The notes: generated by a model from the sequence alone, not told the origin. A stretch of 64,000 bases of DNA from JANMDR01 sp043760555 (GCA_043760555.1 JAYUOW010000254.1:1-64000); one strand, 5' to 3'; shown: positions 56,540 to 64,000, counted from the first letter of the stretch. Translations and numbers: made by a program.

Positions 56540-57223
56540 CTAAGACTCGCTCAATAAGGTTGAAATATTCATATAGTTTCCTGCTGTTGCAGGCGGCTGT
56601 GAACCAGCCTTTATATACGGCATTATGCCCAAAAGCGGCGTATTTAAGCGATCTTCAAGGGTTTTAATATTCTCAAATTGCGCCGTCATCGTAGGGTCAA
56701 TGCAGTTGGCAATCCAGCCAGCCAGAGTCAATCCGCGTGCACGAATGGCTTCTGCCGTGAGCAGCGCGTGATTCAAACAACCAAGCCGCATGCCCACCAC
56801 CAATATTATCGGCGCATCAAGTGCGACGGCTAAATCTGCCATCGTCGTTTCGTCATCTAGCGGCACTAAAAAACCGCCCGCACCTTCAATCAGCACCACG
56901 TCGCTGTGCGCGCACAAGCGTTGCAAGCATTGCTGAATATGCGTAATCGAAATTACACGATTCTCCTCCGCTGCCGCAATGTGCGGCGCAATCGCCCGCG
57001 TAAAGCAATACGGATTTACGTCTGCTACGTCAGCCGCCACATTGCTAGCCGCCATCAGTGCCGTCACATCATCGTTCAGCCCACCCACGGCAGCACCCGC
57101 TGCTACCGGCTTCATGCCGATCACCCGCAGGCGCAACTGCGCAAACGCACGCAACAAGGCAACTGTGCAAAATGTTTTGCCCGCGTCGGTATCGGTGCCG
57201 GTGATAAAGAAGGTGCTGACCAT
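56540..57223 (-). CDS. bioD: Dethiobiotin synthetase
   Basis: BioD closes the ureido ring of dethiobiotin from 7,8-diaminopelargonate, CO2 and ATP. The 227-residue enzyme has the P-loop GTDTDAGKT (residues 9-17), the carbamate-site lysine in MKPVAAG, and EGAGGFLVPLDDETTMADLA. It is separated from bioC by the restriction-modification pair. Its ATG is 82 bases downstream of the methyltransferase stop, so it may have its own promoter or be read through from the R-M genes. Confidence 0.95.
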   Translation of the reverse strand: MVSTFFITGTDTDAGKTFCTVALLRAFAQLRLRVIGMKPVAAGAAVGGLNDDVTALMAASNVAADVADVNPYCFTRAIAPHIAAAEENRVISITHIQQCLQRLCAHSDVVLIEGAGGFLVPLDDETTMADLAVALDAPIILVVGMRLGCLNHALLTAEAIRARGLTLAGWIANCIDPTMTAQFENIKTLEDRLNTPLLGIMPYIKAGSQPPATAGNYMNISTLLSES

Positions 57224-57305
57224 GAGTGCTCAAGCTATTTGAATTTTCAAGCGCTTCTTGCCTTTGCAGTAGCGAATCCAATTTGTGGAATGCCGCTTTG
57301 CAACT

Positions 57306-58328
57306 TTACACAAGCAACTGTTGACGTAACTGAGGCCGCGCTTGTTCGACTTGCGTTGGCACGAGGTACGAAAAATCAATCGGCACTATTTTTTCATTGA
57401 ACGGTTTGTCTAGTTCGCGTTCAATAATCGGTTGCAGAACCTGCACGATTGCGCGAATAACCGGCACGCAAACACTGTTACCAAATTGCTTGTAAGCTTG
57501 ATTAGCAGAAACGGTAATTTTAAAGCTATCGGGAAACCCTTGAAGCCTAGCTGCTTCACGTGGCGTAAGTTTGCGTGGATTTGCCTTAAATTGGCTGATT
57601 AGAATTTCAGAGCCGTCCTTGTAATAGCGTGCCGATAGCGTGCCTGTGTAGCGCGATTTGCTATCGTACAGCTGATAGCCAAAGCCAAAGCCTTTTGCCG
57701 TATGTTCAGTTTTGCGCCGCTGGTGTCCAGCCCAAAGCGCGTCAGAAATGGTTTGCTTGGCGAAGTCCAGCCCTGTTTCCAGAATATCGCCTAAACAGGT
57801 CTCTGGGCTGGGAGGCGTTGGAAAAGCAAGTGTTTGTCCTCGGTAGATCCCGACGATATAAATACGTTCGCGATTTTGGGGTAAACCAAAATCGCGGCCA
57901 TTCAACACTTGGCTGCTCACCATGTAGCCGAGTTCACTCAAAATTGCGACGATCGTCTTAAGGGTATTGCCGTCGTCGTGGGTTCTAAGGCGCTTTACAT
58001 TTTCAAGAAAAACAAACTTGGGTCGATGGTGACTGAGGATTTTTGCGATGTAGAAAAATAAGGTTCCACGCGTATCTTCAAACCCTTTCTTGAGCCCAGC
58101 TTGTGAAAATGGCTGGCAAGGGAAGCCGGCAAGTAAAACATCATGCGCGGGGATGGCGCTAACTTCGATTGCGGTAATGTCGCCATGGGGCATCTCGTTA
58201 AAATTATCGAAGTAAGTTTGCTGTGCAAATTTATCTATTTCAGACGAAAAGACGCATTCGCCGCCTATCTCATCAAACGGGATTCGAATCCCGCCAACGC
58301 CGCAAAATAGATCAATAAATTTAAACAT
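57306..58328 (-). CDS. Type II DNA cytosine-5 methyltransferase
   Basis: This 340-residue methyltransferase protects host DNA from the adjacent nuclease. It has all key C5 motifs: SAM-binding DLFCGVGG (6-13), catalytic C71 in PCQPFSQAG, ENV (109-111), NRERIYIVGIY (motif VIII) and QFGNSVCVPVI (motif X). The target-recognition region lies between about residues 190 and 270. Overall organisation resembles Dcm/EcoRII-type enzymes of CCWGG- or CCNGG-like sites, but the exact site cannot be read. Its ATG overlaps the nuclease gene by 8 bases, so the two are coupled. Confidence 0.93.
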   Translation of the reverse strand: MFKFIDLFCGVGGIRIPFDEIGGECVFSSEIDKFAQQTYFDNFNEMPHGDITAIEVSAIPAHDVLLAGFPCQPFSQAGLKKGFEDTRGTLFFYIAKILSHHRPKFVFLENVKRLRTHDDGNTLKTIVAILSELGYMVSSQVLNGRDFGLPQNRERIYIVGIYRGQTLAFPTPPSPETCLGDILETGLDFAKQTISDALWAGHQRRKTEHTAKGFGFGYQLYDSKSRYTGTLSARYYKDGSEILISQFKANPRKLTPREAARLQGFPDSFKITVSANQAYKQFGNSVCVPVIRAIVQVLQPIIERELDKPFNEKIVPIDFSYLVPTQVEQARPQLRQQLLV

Positions 58329-59223
58329 TTTTGTGATTCCAAAACCTTAAAATATCTGGAATTTCTTGCGTAAAATAGCTTTCAAAACTCACGATATTGG
58401 CCAACCCTGCAAGTTTAGGTTGCGCTTTAACGTGATGGAGCACAACCAAAACGACATTGTGTTTGCTCATTTGAACGGCTTTCGACTCCGATATGTCGTC
58501 GTCAATAGTGAGCAGATGAATATTTGGTAGTCCGGTCCGCGCTATTTCTTCGATCACTTCCTGCCAGCGCTCGCGCAACGTTGTTTTCATCGTACCAATG
58601 ATTACCTTGTCACGGCGCTTTTGAAATGCTTCAATACTCGGCAGTAGTGAATCAACAATTTTCCCTAGCCCTTTATCTTTAAATTGAGCCTTTCCAACGA
58701 CTTCTTGGGAGCTAAACGGGAATTCAAATTGTCGATACAAGTGATAAATAATTTGTTCAAAGGTCTTTCCCGCTCGCGAACGACGAGATTGCGTGTTGCT
58801 GAGCGACAATTCATAAATATACGGACTAATTTCGCCTGCATATTCGCCGCAAATCAACGCGATAGCATCTAAGAGCGCGTCGCCAGATTTGTTCAGTAAG
58901 TCGCGCTTTTGTAGGAGACTTTCGAGAATTGCTTTTGGTGTAGCTAGTGTACTGCTTAAATTTTTCAGTATTTCAATATTGAATTCGGCTTCATTATTCA
59001 AAAAATCATCGTAGGCTGCTTCGCGTAGCAGCACAATCGCTGTTGAGATTGCATTTACATTGAGCAGTCCTTGTAACGCGAGTTTTTGTTCAACAAATAT
59101 TTTTTCCACCGTAACCTTCGGCGGGGGGATTAGCTTCTTGCGGTTAGCTTGGATAAGTTTTTTAAAGTGCAGCTTTTCCGATTCTGGGATGGAAATTAAG
59201 TGCTTTAATTTTTCTTGCTGCAT
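58321..59223 (-). CDS. Type II restriction endonuclease, EcoRII-C-like
   Basis: A 300-residue nuclease paired with the C5 methyltransferase. The C-terminal half carries a PD-(D/E)xK-type core resembling the catalytic domain of EcoRII-like enzymes. It has SRRSRAGKTFEQII (E156), VDSLLP (D191) and TMKTTLRERWQEV (K213), in which the xKTTxxxRW string is characteristic. The N-terminal half (1 to about 140) has no recognisable DNA-binding domain. Gene order is R before M with overlap. Local base composition is more A/T-rich than the flanking bio genes, consistent with transfer. A CTGT-N8-ACAG site lies 117-132 bases upstream of its start. Confidence 0.8.
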   Translation of the reverse strand: MQQEKLKHLISIPESEKLHFKKLIQANRKKLIPPPKVTVEKIFVEQKLALQGLLNVNAISTAIVLLREAAYDDFLNNEAEFNIEILKNLSSTLATPKAILESLLQKRDLLNKSGDALLDAIALICGEYAGEISPYIYELSLSNTQSRRSRAGKTFEQIIYHLYRQFEFPFSSQEVVGKAQFKDKGLGKIVDSLLPSIEAFQKRRDKVIIGTMKTTLRERWQEVIEEIARTGLPNIHLLTIDDDISESKAVQMSKHNVVLVVLHHVKAQPKLAGLANIVSFESYFTQEIPDILRFWNHKNV

Positions 59224-59339
59224 TGTTATGACCTTATTTTTGGATGCGCCAAGCGCAGTGCATGCTCTAAATTATAGCTGGCTAGGTCGGTCGAGTCACC
59301 GACAGACCATCTAATGGCAATTGCTAGCTTAGATAAAAA

Positions 59340-59355
59340 CTGTATAAATGTACAG
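59340..59355. promoter_or_regulatory. LexA-like site between bioC and the restriction gene
   Basis: CTGTATAAATGTACAG fits the CTGT-N8-ACAG LexA pattern, and with its outer A/T pair forms a 6-6-6 inverted repeat. It lies upstream of the restriction gene and just after the bioC stop. Roughly one such core match is expected by chance in a sequence of this length. Confidence 0.35.
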
Positions 59356-59384
59356 TATATTTTTGCCCGTGGCTGAGGCTGCGT

Positions 59385-60341
59385 TTAGCCATCTTTTTTA
59401 AGCATCCGCTTAAAATCAGGCAACGAAATCGCCTGCACGCCGTCTACCGTTTTTTGTTTACCGATTTCGGGCTTCCACGCTTGGCCGTAAACGACTTCAT
59501 ACGTTGCGGGCAGCCTCTGATCTAAGTCGTCACGCCGAAACGCCTCGTAGGCCGTTTGTAACGCGCCCCAAGCGGTTTTGCTAAGCAGTCCCTGCGCCCG
59601 TCCGGGCATCATATTGTGCGCGCCGATGGCTTTGAGTTCTTTCAGCAAGGGTTTTAGGGCGGTGTAGGTGAGCGTGATGATTTCTTGATCCATCACCGGA
59701 TCAGTAAAGCCCGCACTTAAGAGTTGATCGCCCACGTCATGCATATCTAAAAACTGATTCACATGCGGCTTGTCGTCTACCGCTTTAAAGGCTGCCCGTA
59801 GCTCTTTCAAGGTATCAGGCCCAAAGGTGGTGAACATAAAGCAACCGTTGGGTTTCAGCACGCGATGAGCTTCGCGCGCCACGGCCAATGGGTCGCACCA
59901 TTGCATCGTCAGGCTTGAAACAATCAAATCAACCGATTCCGCCGCCAACGGCAAATTTTCCGCATCACCACAAATAAAGCTGGTGCGCGGTAAGGCAGCC
60001 GCCACTGGTTTTAGTTTTGTAAAGAGCCGACCAGCAAATGATTGTGGCGCAACAGGCGGCACTAATTTATGCCGCGCAAACGCCAACATCCCATGCGCGC
60101 AATCCAGCGCAATCGTGTGTGCCTGCGGATAAGTCGCGCGCAATTTTTCTGTGCTATATCCTGTGCCAGCACCCATATCTAGGGCGTTTACAGGGTTTAG
60201 CTTAATGTATTGCAAGCGCTCAAACAGCCGATCGCACACTTCGCGCTGCAAAAAAGCAGCGTCGTCGTAGGTTGACGCCGCGCGCGAAAACGACCGACGG
60301 ACGTCGGATTTTTTGGGTAGGGAAAAGGTAGGTTCAGTCAT
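59385..60341 (-). CDS. bioC: Malonyl-ACP O-methyltransferase BioC
   Basis: BioC methylates malonyl-ACP to start pimelate synthesis for biotin. From ATG 60341 the protein has 318 residues: an N-terminal BioC segment VRRSFSRAASTYDDAAFLQREVCDRLFERL, SAM motif I ALDMGAGTGYSTEKL, acidic loop LDCAHGML and motif IV DLIVSSLTMQWC. Its length exceeds E. coli BioC (~250) because of inserts around residues 95-115 and the C-terminus, as in other betaproteobacterial BioC proteins. The frame also offers a TTG at 60353. It is 27 bases downstream of bioH. Confidence 0.92.
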   Translation of the reverse strand: MTEPTFSLPKKSDVRRSFSRAASTYDDAAFLQREVCDRLFERLQYIKLNPVNALDMGAGTGYSTEKLRATYPQAHTIALDCAHGMLAFARHKLVPPVAPQSFAGRLFTKLKPVAAALPRTSFICGDAENLPLAAESVDLIVSSLTMQWCDPLAVAREAHRVLKPNGCFMFTTFGPDTLKELRAAFKAVDDKPHVNQFLDMHDVGDQLLSAGFTDPVMDQEIITLTYTALKPLLKELKAIGAHNMMPGRAQGLLSKTAWGALQTAYEAFRRDDLDQRLPATYEVVYGQAWKPEIGKQKTVDGVQAISLPDFKRMLKKDG

Positions 60342-60368
60342 ACGTGAGTTCAAAAATCCGTAGTTTAA

Positions 60369-61289
60369 TTAACCGACCGGTGCCGCTCTGCTCCTCTCTC
60401 CCCTCGCGGGAGAGAGGTCGGGAGAGAGGGGGAAGGTTGCTTTGCCGTGCTGCCCGTTCAAGGTAATGGCCGAACTCAAAAATTGCTGTATCCCAGCGAC
60501 AAATTCCGCTTCATGCGAAATAAACGGCGCATGTGCCGCTCCATCCATGCGCAAATATGTTGCATGTGGCAACGCCGCACTCAACCAATCGCCGCAAGCG
60601 ACCGGCACCAACATGTCGCGTCCGCCTTGCACAATCATCAACGGTGTATTTTCAAGTCGTGGAATTTCAACTCGAACATCCGACTGCTCCAGCACGTCAA
60701 GCCAGCGTTGAAGCGCTTCTGCAGACGCTTCGCCGTGTGCTGCAAGTTGCGCAGCCAGCGCTTGCGCAACGCTTTTTGCATTCGGTAAATTAAGCATCTG
60801 CAAACACAAAAAACTGCGAATAGTCGCAGCTTGATTCGTCTGCAGGCGTTGCGAAAAATCCGTCAACGACTTTTGCGCCATCGCATGCGGCCAATCATCG
60901 CGTTCGCCAAAGCATGGCGTTGCGCTAACCAAAACCAGCTTTGAAATGCGCGCCGGATATTGCAGTGCAACGTGCATCGCAACATGCCCGCCTAATGACC
61001 AACCCACAAGCGTTACCGGTTTTTCCATCCGCAATATCATCGCAAAAACAGCGTCAACGCTATGCTGTAGAAGCCCTATTTCTGGGCGTCTCCAGCCATC
61101 TAAAAGGCTGGATTTTCCGTGTCCCGGCAAGTCAATGCAATGCACCTCAGTCGACGCACTCAACGCTTCCGCCGTCTGCGCCCACACAGCGTGGTTTAGT
61201 CCCCAGCCGTGCAGCATCACCACGACTTGCGGCGTACCAGACCGCTGCGGATAAATTTTGCTAAATAGTGGCACGGTCAATTCCCCCAT
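60369..61289 (-). CDS. bioH: Pimeloyl-ACP methyl ester carboxylesterase BioH, with two repeat-derived segments
   Basis: BioH removes the methyl group introduced by BioC once pimeloyl-ACP is complete. This alpha/beta hydrolase has the oxyanion HGWGLN, the nucleophile S98 in VGWSLGG, and later SATPCFGERDDW, matching BioH. Residues 65-76 (GWRRPEIGLLQH), just after the LPGHGKS loop, are encoded by a palindromic element. The C-terminal ~25 residues (FPLSPDLSPARGERS...) come from another hairpin repeat at 60394-60416. These explain its length of 306 against about 255 for E. coli. The catalytic core looks intact. It overlaps bioF by 13 bases. Confidence 0.9.
   Translation of the reverse strand: MGELTVPLFSKIYPQRSGTPQVVVMLHGWGLNHAVWAQTAEALSASTEVHCIDLPGHGKSSLLDGWRRPEIGLLQHSVDAVFAMILRMEKPVTLVGWSLGGHVAMHVALQYPARISKLVLVSATPCFGERDDWPHAMAQKSLTDFSQRLQTNQAATIRSFLCLQMLNLPNAKSVAQALAAQLAAHGEASAEALQRWLDVLEQSDVRVEIPRLENTPLMIVQGGRDMLVPVACGDWLSAALPHATYLRMDGAAHAPFISHEAEFVAGIQQFLSSAITLNGQHGKATFPLSPDLSPARGERSRAAPVG
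60394..60416. repeat. CTCTCTCCC..GGGAGAGAG hairpin forming the end of bioH
   Basis: A perfect 9-bp stem with a 5-nt loop lies within the last codons of bioH. Repeats with this sequence are common intergenic hairpins in proteobacteria. Here it is translated as SPARGERS-type sequence, extending the protein beyond its family end. Confidence 0.75.
61063..61097. repeat. 35-bp palindromic element, copy 17 (inside bioH)
   Basis: Arms TGCTGTAGAAGCCC and GGGCGTCTCCAGCC around TATTTCT. It is read in frame AGA|CGC|CC as BioH residues 65-76, the same frame as in thrB. Confidence 0.85.
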
Positions 61290-62458
61290 TCCGCATCAAT
61301 ATCTACCAGCGCCATAATTAAATCCATCACATCATCCACGCTATGCGCCGCATTGAGCGACACCCGCAGCCGTGCCGTGCCTTCAGGCACAGTCGGCGGC
61401 CGAATTGCAGGCACCCAAAAGCCGCGCGACATCAGCGCATCAGCCACCGCCATCGCATCCTGATTCCTGCCGATAATGACCGGCTGAATCGCAGTTTCAG
61501 ACGGCACTAATTTAAAATTTTTCAACGCCAACGATTGCTGAAACAAACCAATCAACATATGCAAATGCGTGCGCCGTTGCGGTTCTTCATCAATAATGTG
61601 CAAGCTTTGCGAAAGTGCGGCCGCAATCGCCGGTGGTGTGGCGGTGGTAAAAATATAGCTGCGCGCACTTTGCAAAATCCATTCCACCGCATTGGCAGCG
61701 CCTGCCACAAAGGCGCCGTAGCCGCCCGCTGCTTTGCCTAAGGTTGCCATATACACGACGCGTTTTTTAACTAGGGCGGTGGGCAAGGTAAAGTACTGCA
61801 ACGTGCCGCGACCGCTCTTGCCCAGCACGCCAAAACCATGTGCGTCGTCTACCACCACAAGCGCATCAAATTCTTCTGCCAACTCCAATATTTGATTCAA
61901 CGGTGCAATGTCGCCATCCATGCTGAACACGGCGTCTGTCGCAATGATGCGTGGACTATTTTCATCAGAATTTTCTAACGCGGTGCGCAGTGCATCCATA
62001 TCGCAATGCGCATAGCGCACCGTTTTTGCACGCGATAAAATTGCGCCGTCAATCAAGCACGCATGGTTTAACTTATCCGCAAAAATAGTAGTGTGGCGAT
62101 CGGCTAGCGCTGACAAAATACCAATGTTTGCCAAGTAGCCGCTTGAAAAATACAACGCACTCTCCATGCCCATAAAGCCCGCCAATTGGGCTTCTAGGGC
62201 ATGATGCGGGGTGCTGTGGCCGCTCACAAAATGCGATGCGGCACCGCCAAAACCATATTGCCCCATGGCTTCAGTCGCGGCTGCAATTAAACGTGGGTGA
62301 GCGGCCAAGCCTAAATAATCGTTATTGCAAAACGCAATCATCTCGCGTCCGTTTATCACCATGCGCGCGCCCTGTGGCGATTGCACCACCTTGCGCGTGC
62401 GCAAGGCGTCTGCCTGCGCTAGCTCGCTCAGGTAGGGCGCGTAATCGTCGGTTTGCAC
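61277..62458 (-). CDS. bioF: 8-amino-7-oxononanoate synthase
   Basis: BioF condenses pimeloyl-ACP with alanine to give KAPA. This 393-residue PLP enzyme has the family's FCNNDYLGLAAHPRLI, SHFVSGHSTPHHALE, ALYFSSGYLANIG and VVVDDAHGFGVLGKSGRG. The PLP lysine is K242 in MATLGKAAGGYGAF. Length is normal. It lies 6 bases after bioB and overlaps bioH by 13 bases. Confidence 0.97.
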   Translation of the reverse strand: MQTDDYAPYLSELAQADALRTRKVVQSPQGARMVINGREMIAFCNNDYLGLAAHPRLIAAATEAMGQYGFGGAASHFVSGHSTPHHALEAQLAGFMGMESALYFSSGYLANIGILSALADRHTTIFADKLNHACLIDGAILSRAKTVRYAHCDMDALRTALENSDENSPRIIATDAVFSMDGDIAPLNQILELAEEFDALVVVDDAHGFGVLGKSGRGTLQYFTLPTALVKKRVVYMATLGKAAGGYGAFVAGAANAVEWILQSARSYIFTTATPPAIAAALSQSLHIIDEEPQRRTHLHMLIGLFQQSLALKNFKLVPSETAIQPVIIGRNQDAMAVADALMSRGFWVPAIRPPTVPEGTARLRVSLNAAHSVDDVMDLIMALVDIDAEWGN

Positions 62459-62464
62459 TCGAAT

Positions 62465-63496
62465 TTAGGCTGTTGTTAAACCAAGTTTGGCAAACAAGGC
62501 ACGATCACCTTCCACTTCAGGGTTGCCGGTAGTTAGCAACTTATCGCCGTAAAAAATCGAATTAGCACCGCTTAAAAAGCACAAGGCTTGGGTCGCTTCA
62601 TTCATCTCACGACGCCCCGCAGATAGCCGCACCATGCTCGTCGGCATGGTGATGCGGGCAACCGCAATAGTGCGTACAAACTCAGACCAATCCAGCACCT
62701 TTTCGCCCTGCAACTTGTCATGCATCGGCGTGCCTTCAACCTGCACTAAATAGTTGATCGGCACCGATTCTGGCGCAGGATTCAAATTAGCCAATTGCGC
62801 AATCAACCCCGCACGCTCAAGCCGCGATTCGCCCATGCCCACAATGCCGCCGCAACACACATGCATGCCCGCATCGCGCACGCGACCGAGGGTATCGAGC
62901 CGGTCTTGATATTCGCGTGTGGTGATAATGTCGCCGTACACTTCGGGTGCGGTATCAAGGTTGTGATTGTAGTAATCTAAACCTGCTTCAGCCAACTGCT
63001 CAGCTTGCCCGTCTTTTAGCATACCCAACGTGCAGCAAGCTTCCATGCCCAGCGCTTTTACCTCGCGCACCATGTCTAGCACTGGATCAAGATCGCGCTG
63101 CTTAGGCCCACGCCACGCGGCACCCATGCAAAACCTGCTCGCGCCATTGGCCTTCGCCTGTTTAGCCGCTGCCACCACATCGGCCACGCTCATTAAGTCC
63201 TGATTTTCCACACCCGTGTGATACCGCGCTGCCTGCGGGCAATAGCCGCAGTCCTCAGAGCAGCCACCAGTTTTTATCGAAATAAGCGTGGATAACTGCA
63301 CCGCATTTGGCGCAAAGTTTTCGCGATGTATTTGTTGCGCTTTGAAAATTAGGTCGTTAAACGGGAGGTTGAACAAGGCCTGCACGGCATCGAGCGACCA
63401 CGCCTGCGCAGCTTCGTTTTTTAGCCATTTTTGAGGTGTGGCGATTGTTTGGGGTTTGGTGCTCAGATGCGTTTTTTCTGCGGCAAGTTGGTCCAT
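62465..63496 (-). CDS. bioB: Biotin synthase
   Basis: BioB inserts sulfur into dethiobiotin as a radical SAM enzyme. The 343-residue protein has the radical SAM cysteines C79, C83 and C86 in GGCSEDCGYCPQAARY. It also has ENQDLMSV, the YNHNLDT segment, and the cysteine-containing ACCTLGML and CCGGIVGMGES segments that coordinate the second [2Fe-2S] cluster. It leads the biotin cluster: bioB-bioF-bioH-bioC, then the R-M pair, then bioD. The ribosome-binding site is weak. Confidence 0.97.
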   Translation of the reverse strand: MDQLAAEKTHLSTKPQTIATPQKWLKNEAAQAWSLDAVQALFNLPFNDLIFKAQQIHRENFAPNAVQLSTLISIKTGGCSEDCGYCPQAARYHTGVENQDLMSVADVVAAAKQAKANGASRFCMGAAWRGPKQRDLDPVLDMVREVKALGMEACCTLGMLKDGQAEQLAEAGLDYYNHNLDTAPEVYGDIITTREYQDRLDTLGRVRDAGMHVCCGGIVGMGESRLERAGLIAQLANLNPAPESVPINYLVQVEGTPMHDKLQGEKVLDWSEFVRTIAVARITMPTSMVRLSAGRREMNEATQALCFLSGANSIFYGDKLLTTGNPEVEGDRALFAKLGLTTA

Positions 63497-64000
63497 AAAT
63501 GGTCGCGTCGGTTAATGGCAAGAAACATGAGTTTACCGTGGCTATCAACAATATAACCAGTTAAATCGCGTTAGGTGCTTAAAAAATGGGCGAATTGATC
63601 GTTGGATATAGTAGTGACGGTCACTACCATAGGGCTATTGCCGATACATGTGCCTGACAAAGGTGCCAAATACAGAAGGGTCGGTGCGATGCAAATTTAC
63701 ACCGTCCGCGCTCGTCAACAAGGGGCACTACCAACGTAGGTGCTCAAAAGTACTCGATCAAAATGTCGGTTCGCACGGACAAAAAGAAAACCGCACGCCA
63801 GATCGAGCGAGTTGATTCTCGCCGCAATAAAGAGTTTACAAGAAACACGGTTCCCGCCTTGGATTTAACTACTACGCGCTCTCAACGAAAGCTGTTGCTC
63901 CTGGGTTTTCAGCCTGTGATCCCAACTGCAGCGGAACCGGCTTCGCTTAAAAACCACAATCTGTGGTCAGCCTTAAAATTGTAACCCGCGTAAATAATTG
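63497..64000. other. Region upstream of bioB to the window end
   Basis: About 500 bases that should contain the bio promoter. The only clear structure is a perfect 8-1-8 palindrome at 63611-63627. A 73-residue frame at 63763-63984 (MSVRTDKKKTARQIER...) is basic, with no recognisable family and no good ribosome-binding site. I treat it as probably non-coding. Confidence 0.45.
63611..63627. promoter_or_regulatory. Perfect 17-bp palindrome upstream of bioB
   Basis: GTAGTGACGGTCACTAC is a perfect 8-1-8 inverted repeat, 115-131 bases before the bioB start. It does not match the BirA or BioR operators I know. It could be an operator for the bio genes or for a gene beyond the window. Confidence 0.4.

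Noticed and set aside
56601..56645. Element-like sequence within bioD (CCTTTATATACGGCATTATGCCC)
   Set aside because: It lacks the TGAAGA/TCTTCA outer arms, and the encoded residues fit normal BioD sequence.
63763..63984. 73-residue basic ORF near the window end
   Set aside because: No family resemblance and no convincing ribosome-binding site. It may be part of something beyond the window, but it cannot be supported.

Overview
The window looks like a contiguous chromosomal segment of a betaproteobacterium, probably Burkholderiales-like. This rests on gene content and order: petB-petC followed by sspA-sspB, thrB coupled to a BPSS1780-type membrane protein, a bioB-F-H-C-D cluster, and protein sequences typical of that class. 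GC content is moderate. I see no rRNA, tRNA, CRISPR array, transposase or phage gene, so species-level placement is not possible from sequence alone.

Layout. 1-6.7 kb is housekeeping: the end of cytochrome bc1 (petB, petC), the ClpXP-related pair sspA/sspB, a CBS-domain protein, ilvA, rpiA and phoU. 6.7-12.7 kb (minus strand) holds a membrane protein, thrB, two coupled prepilin-like genes, a secreted orphan and a LOG-family nucleosidase. 12.7-17 kb holds polA, a small overlapping ORF and a glycosyltransferase. 17.2-25 kb is a complete heme-acquisition operon on the minus strand (receptor, unknown 131-residue protein, hmuS, hmuT, chaN, hmuU, hmuV) behind a good candidate Fur box. 25.3-33.6 kb holds a polyprenyl-phosphate glycosyltransferase with a DUF6311 membrane protein, a SOUL heme-binding lipoprotein, a methyltransferase, a MipA/OmpV porin-like protein and a two-component system.

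33.8-51 kb is dominated by five large TonB-dependent receptor genes, all on the minus strand and each with its own hairpin terminator. The only other gene in this block is a TPR plus aspartyl/asparaginyl hydroxylase gene (plus strand) between receptors 1 and 2. Receptors 1 and 2 share a duplicated 5' leader, and three of the leaders carry a similar inverted-repeat site. 51.2-56.5 kb holds psd, a DUF456 protein, a Ser/Thr kinase fused to a cyclic-nucleotide-binding domain, a secreted protein, a SnoaL-like protein and a periplasmic copper chaperone. 56.5-63.5 kb is the biotin cluster, split between bioC and bioD by a type II restriction-modification pair.

The most unusual signal runs through the whole window. 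It is a family of about 35-bp palindromic elements (arms close to GGCTGAAGAYGCCC / GGGCRTCTTCAGCC around a 7-nt AT-rich centre). I count 17 copies. Twelve are intergenic, often just downstream of genes or between convergent genes. Five lie inside protein-coding genes (thrB, hmuU, bioH, a prepilin-like gene and a methyltransferase), where they are read in all three possible frames and seem to have added new peptide segments at loops or N-termini. This resembles the behaviour of Rickettsia palindromic elements. Two other hairpin repeat types also occur, at 3.4 kb and 28.1 kb.
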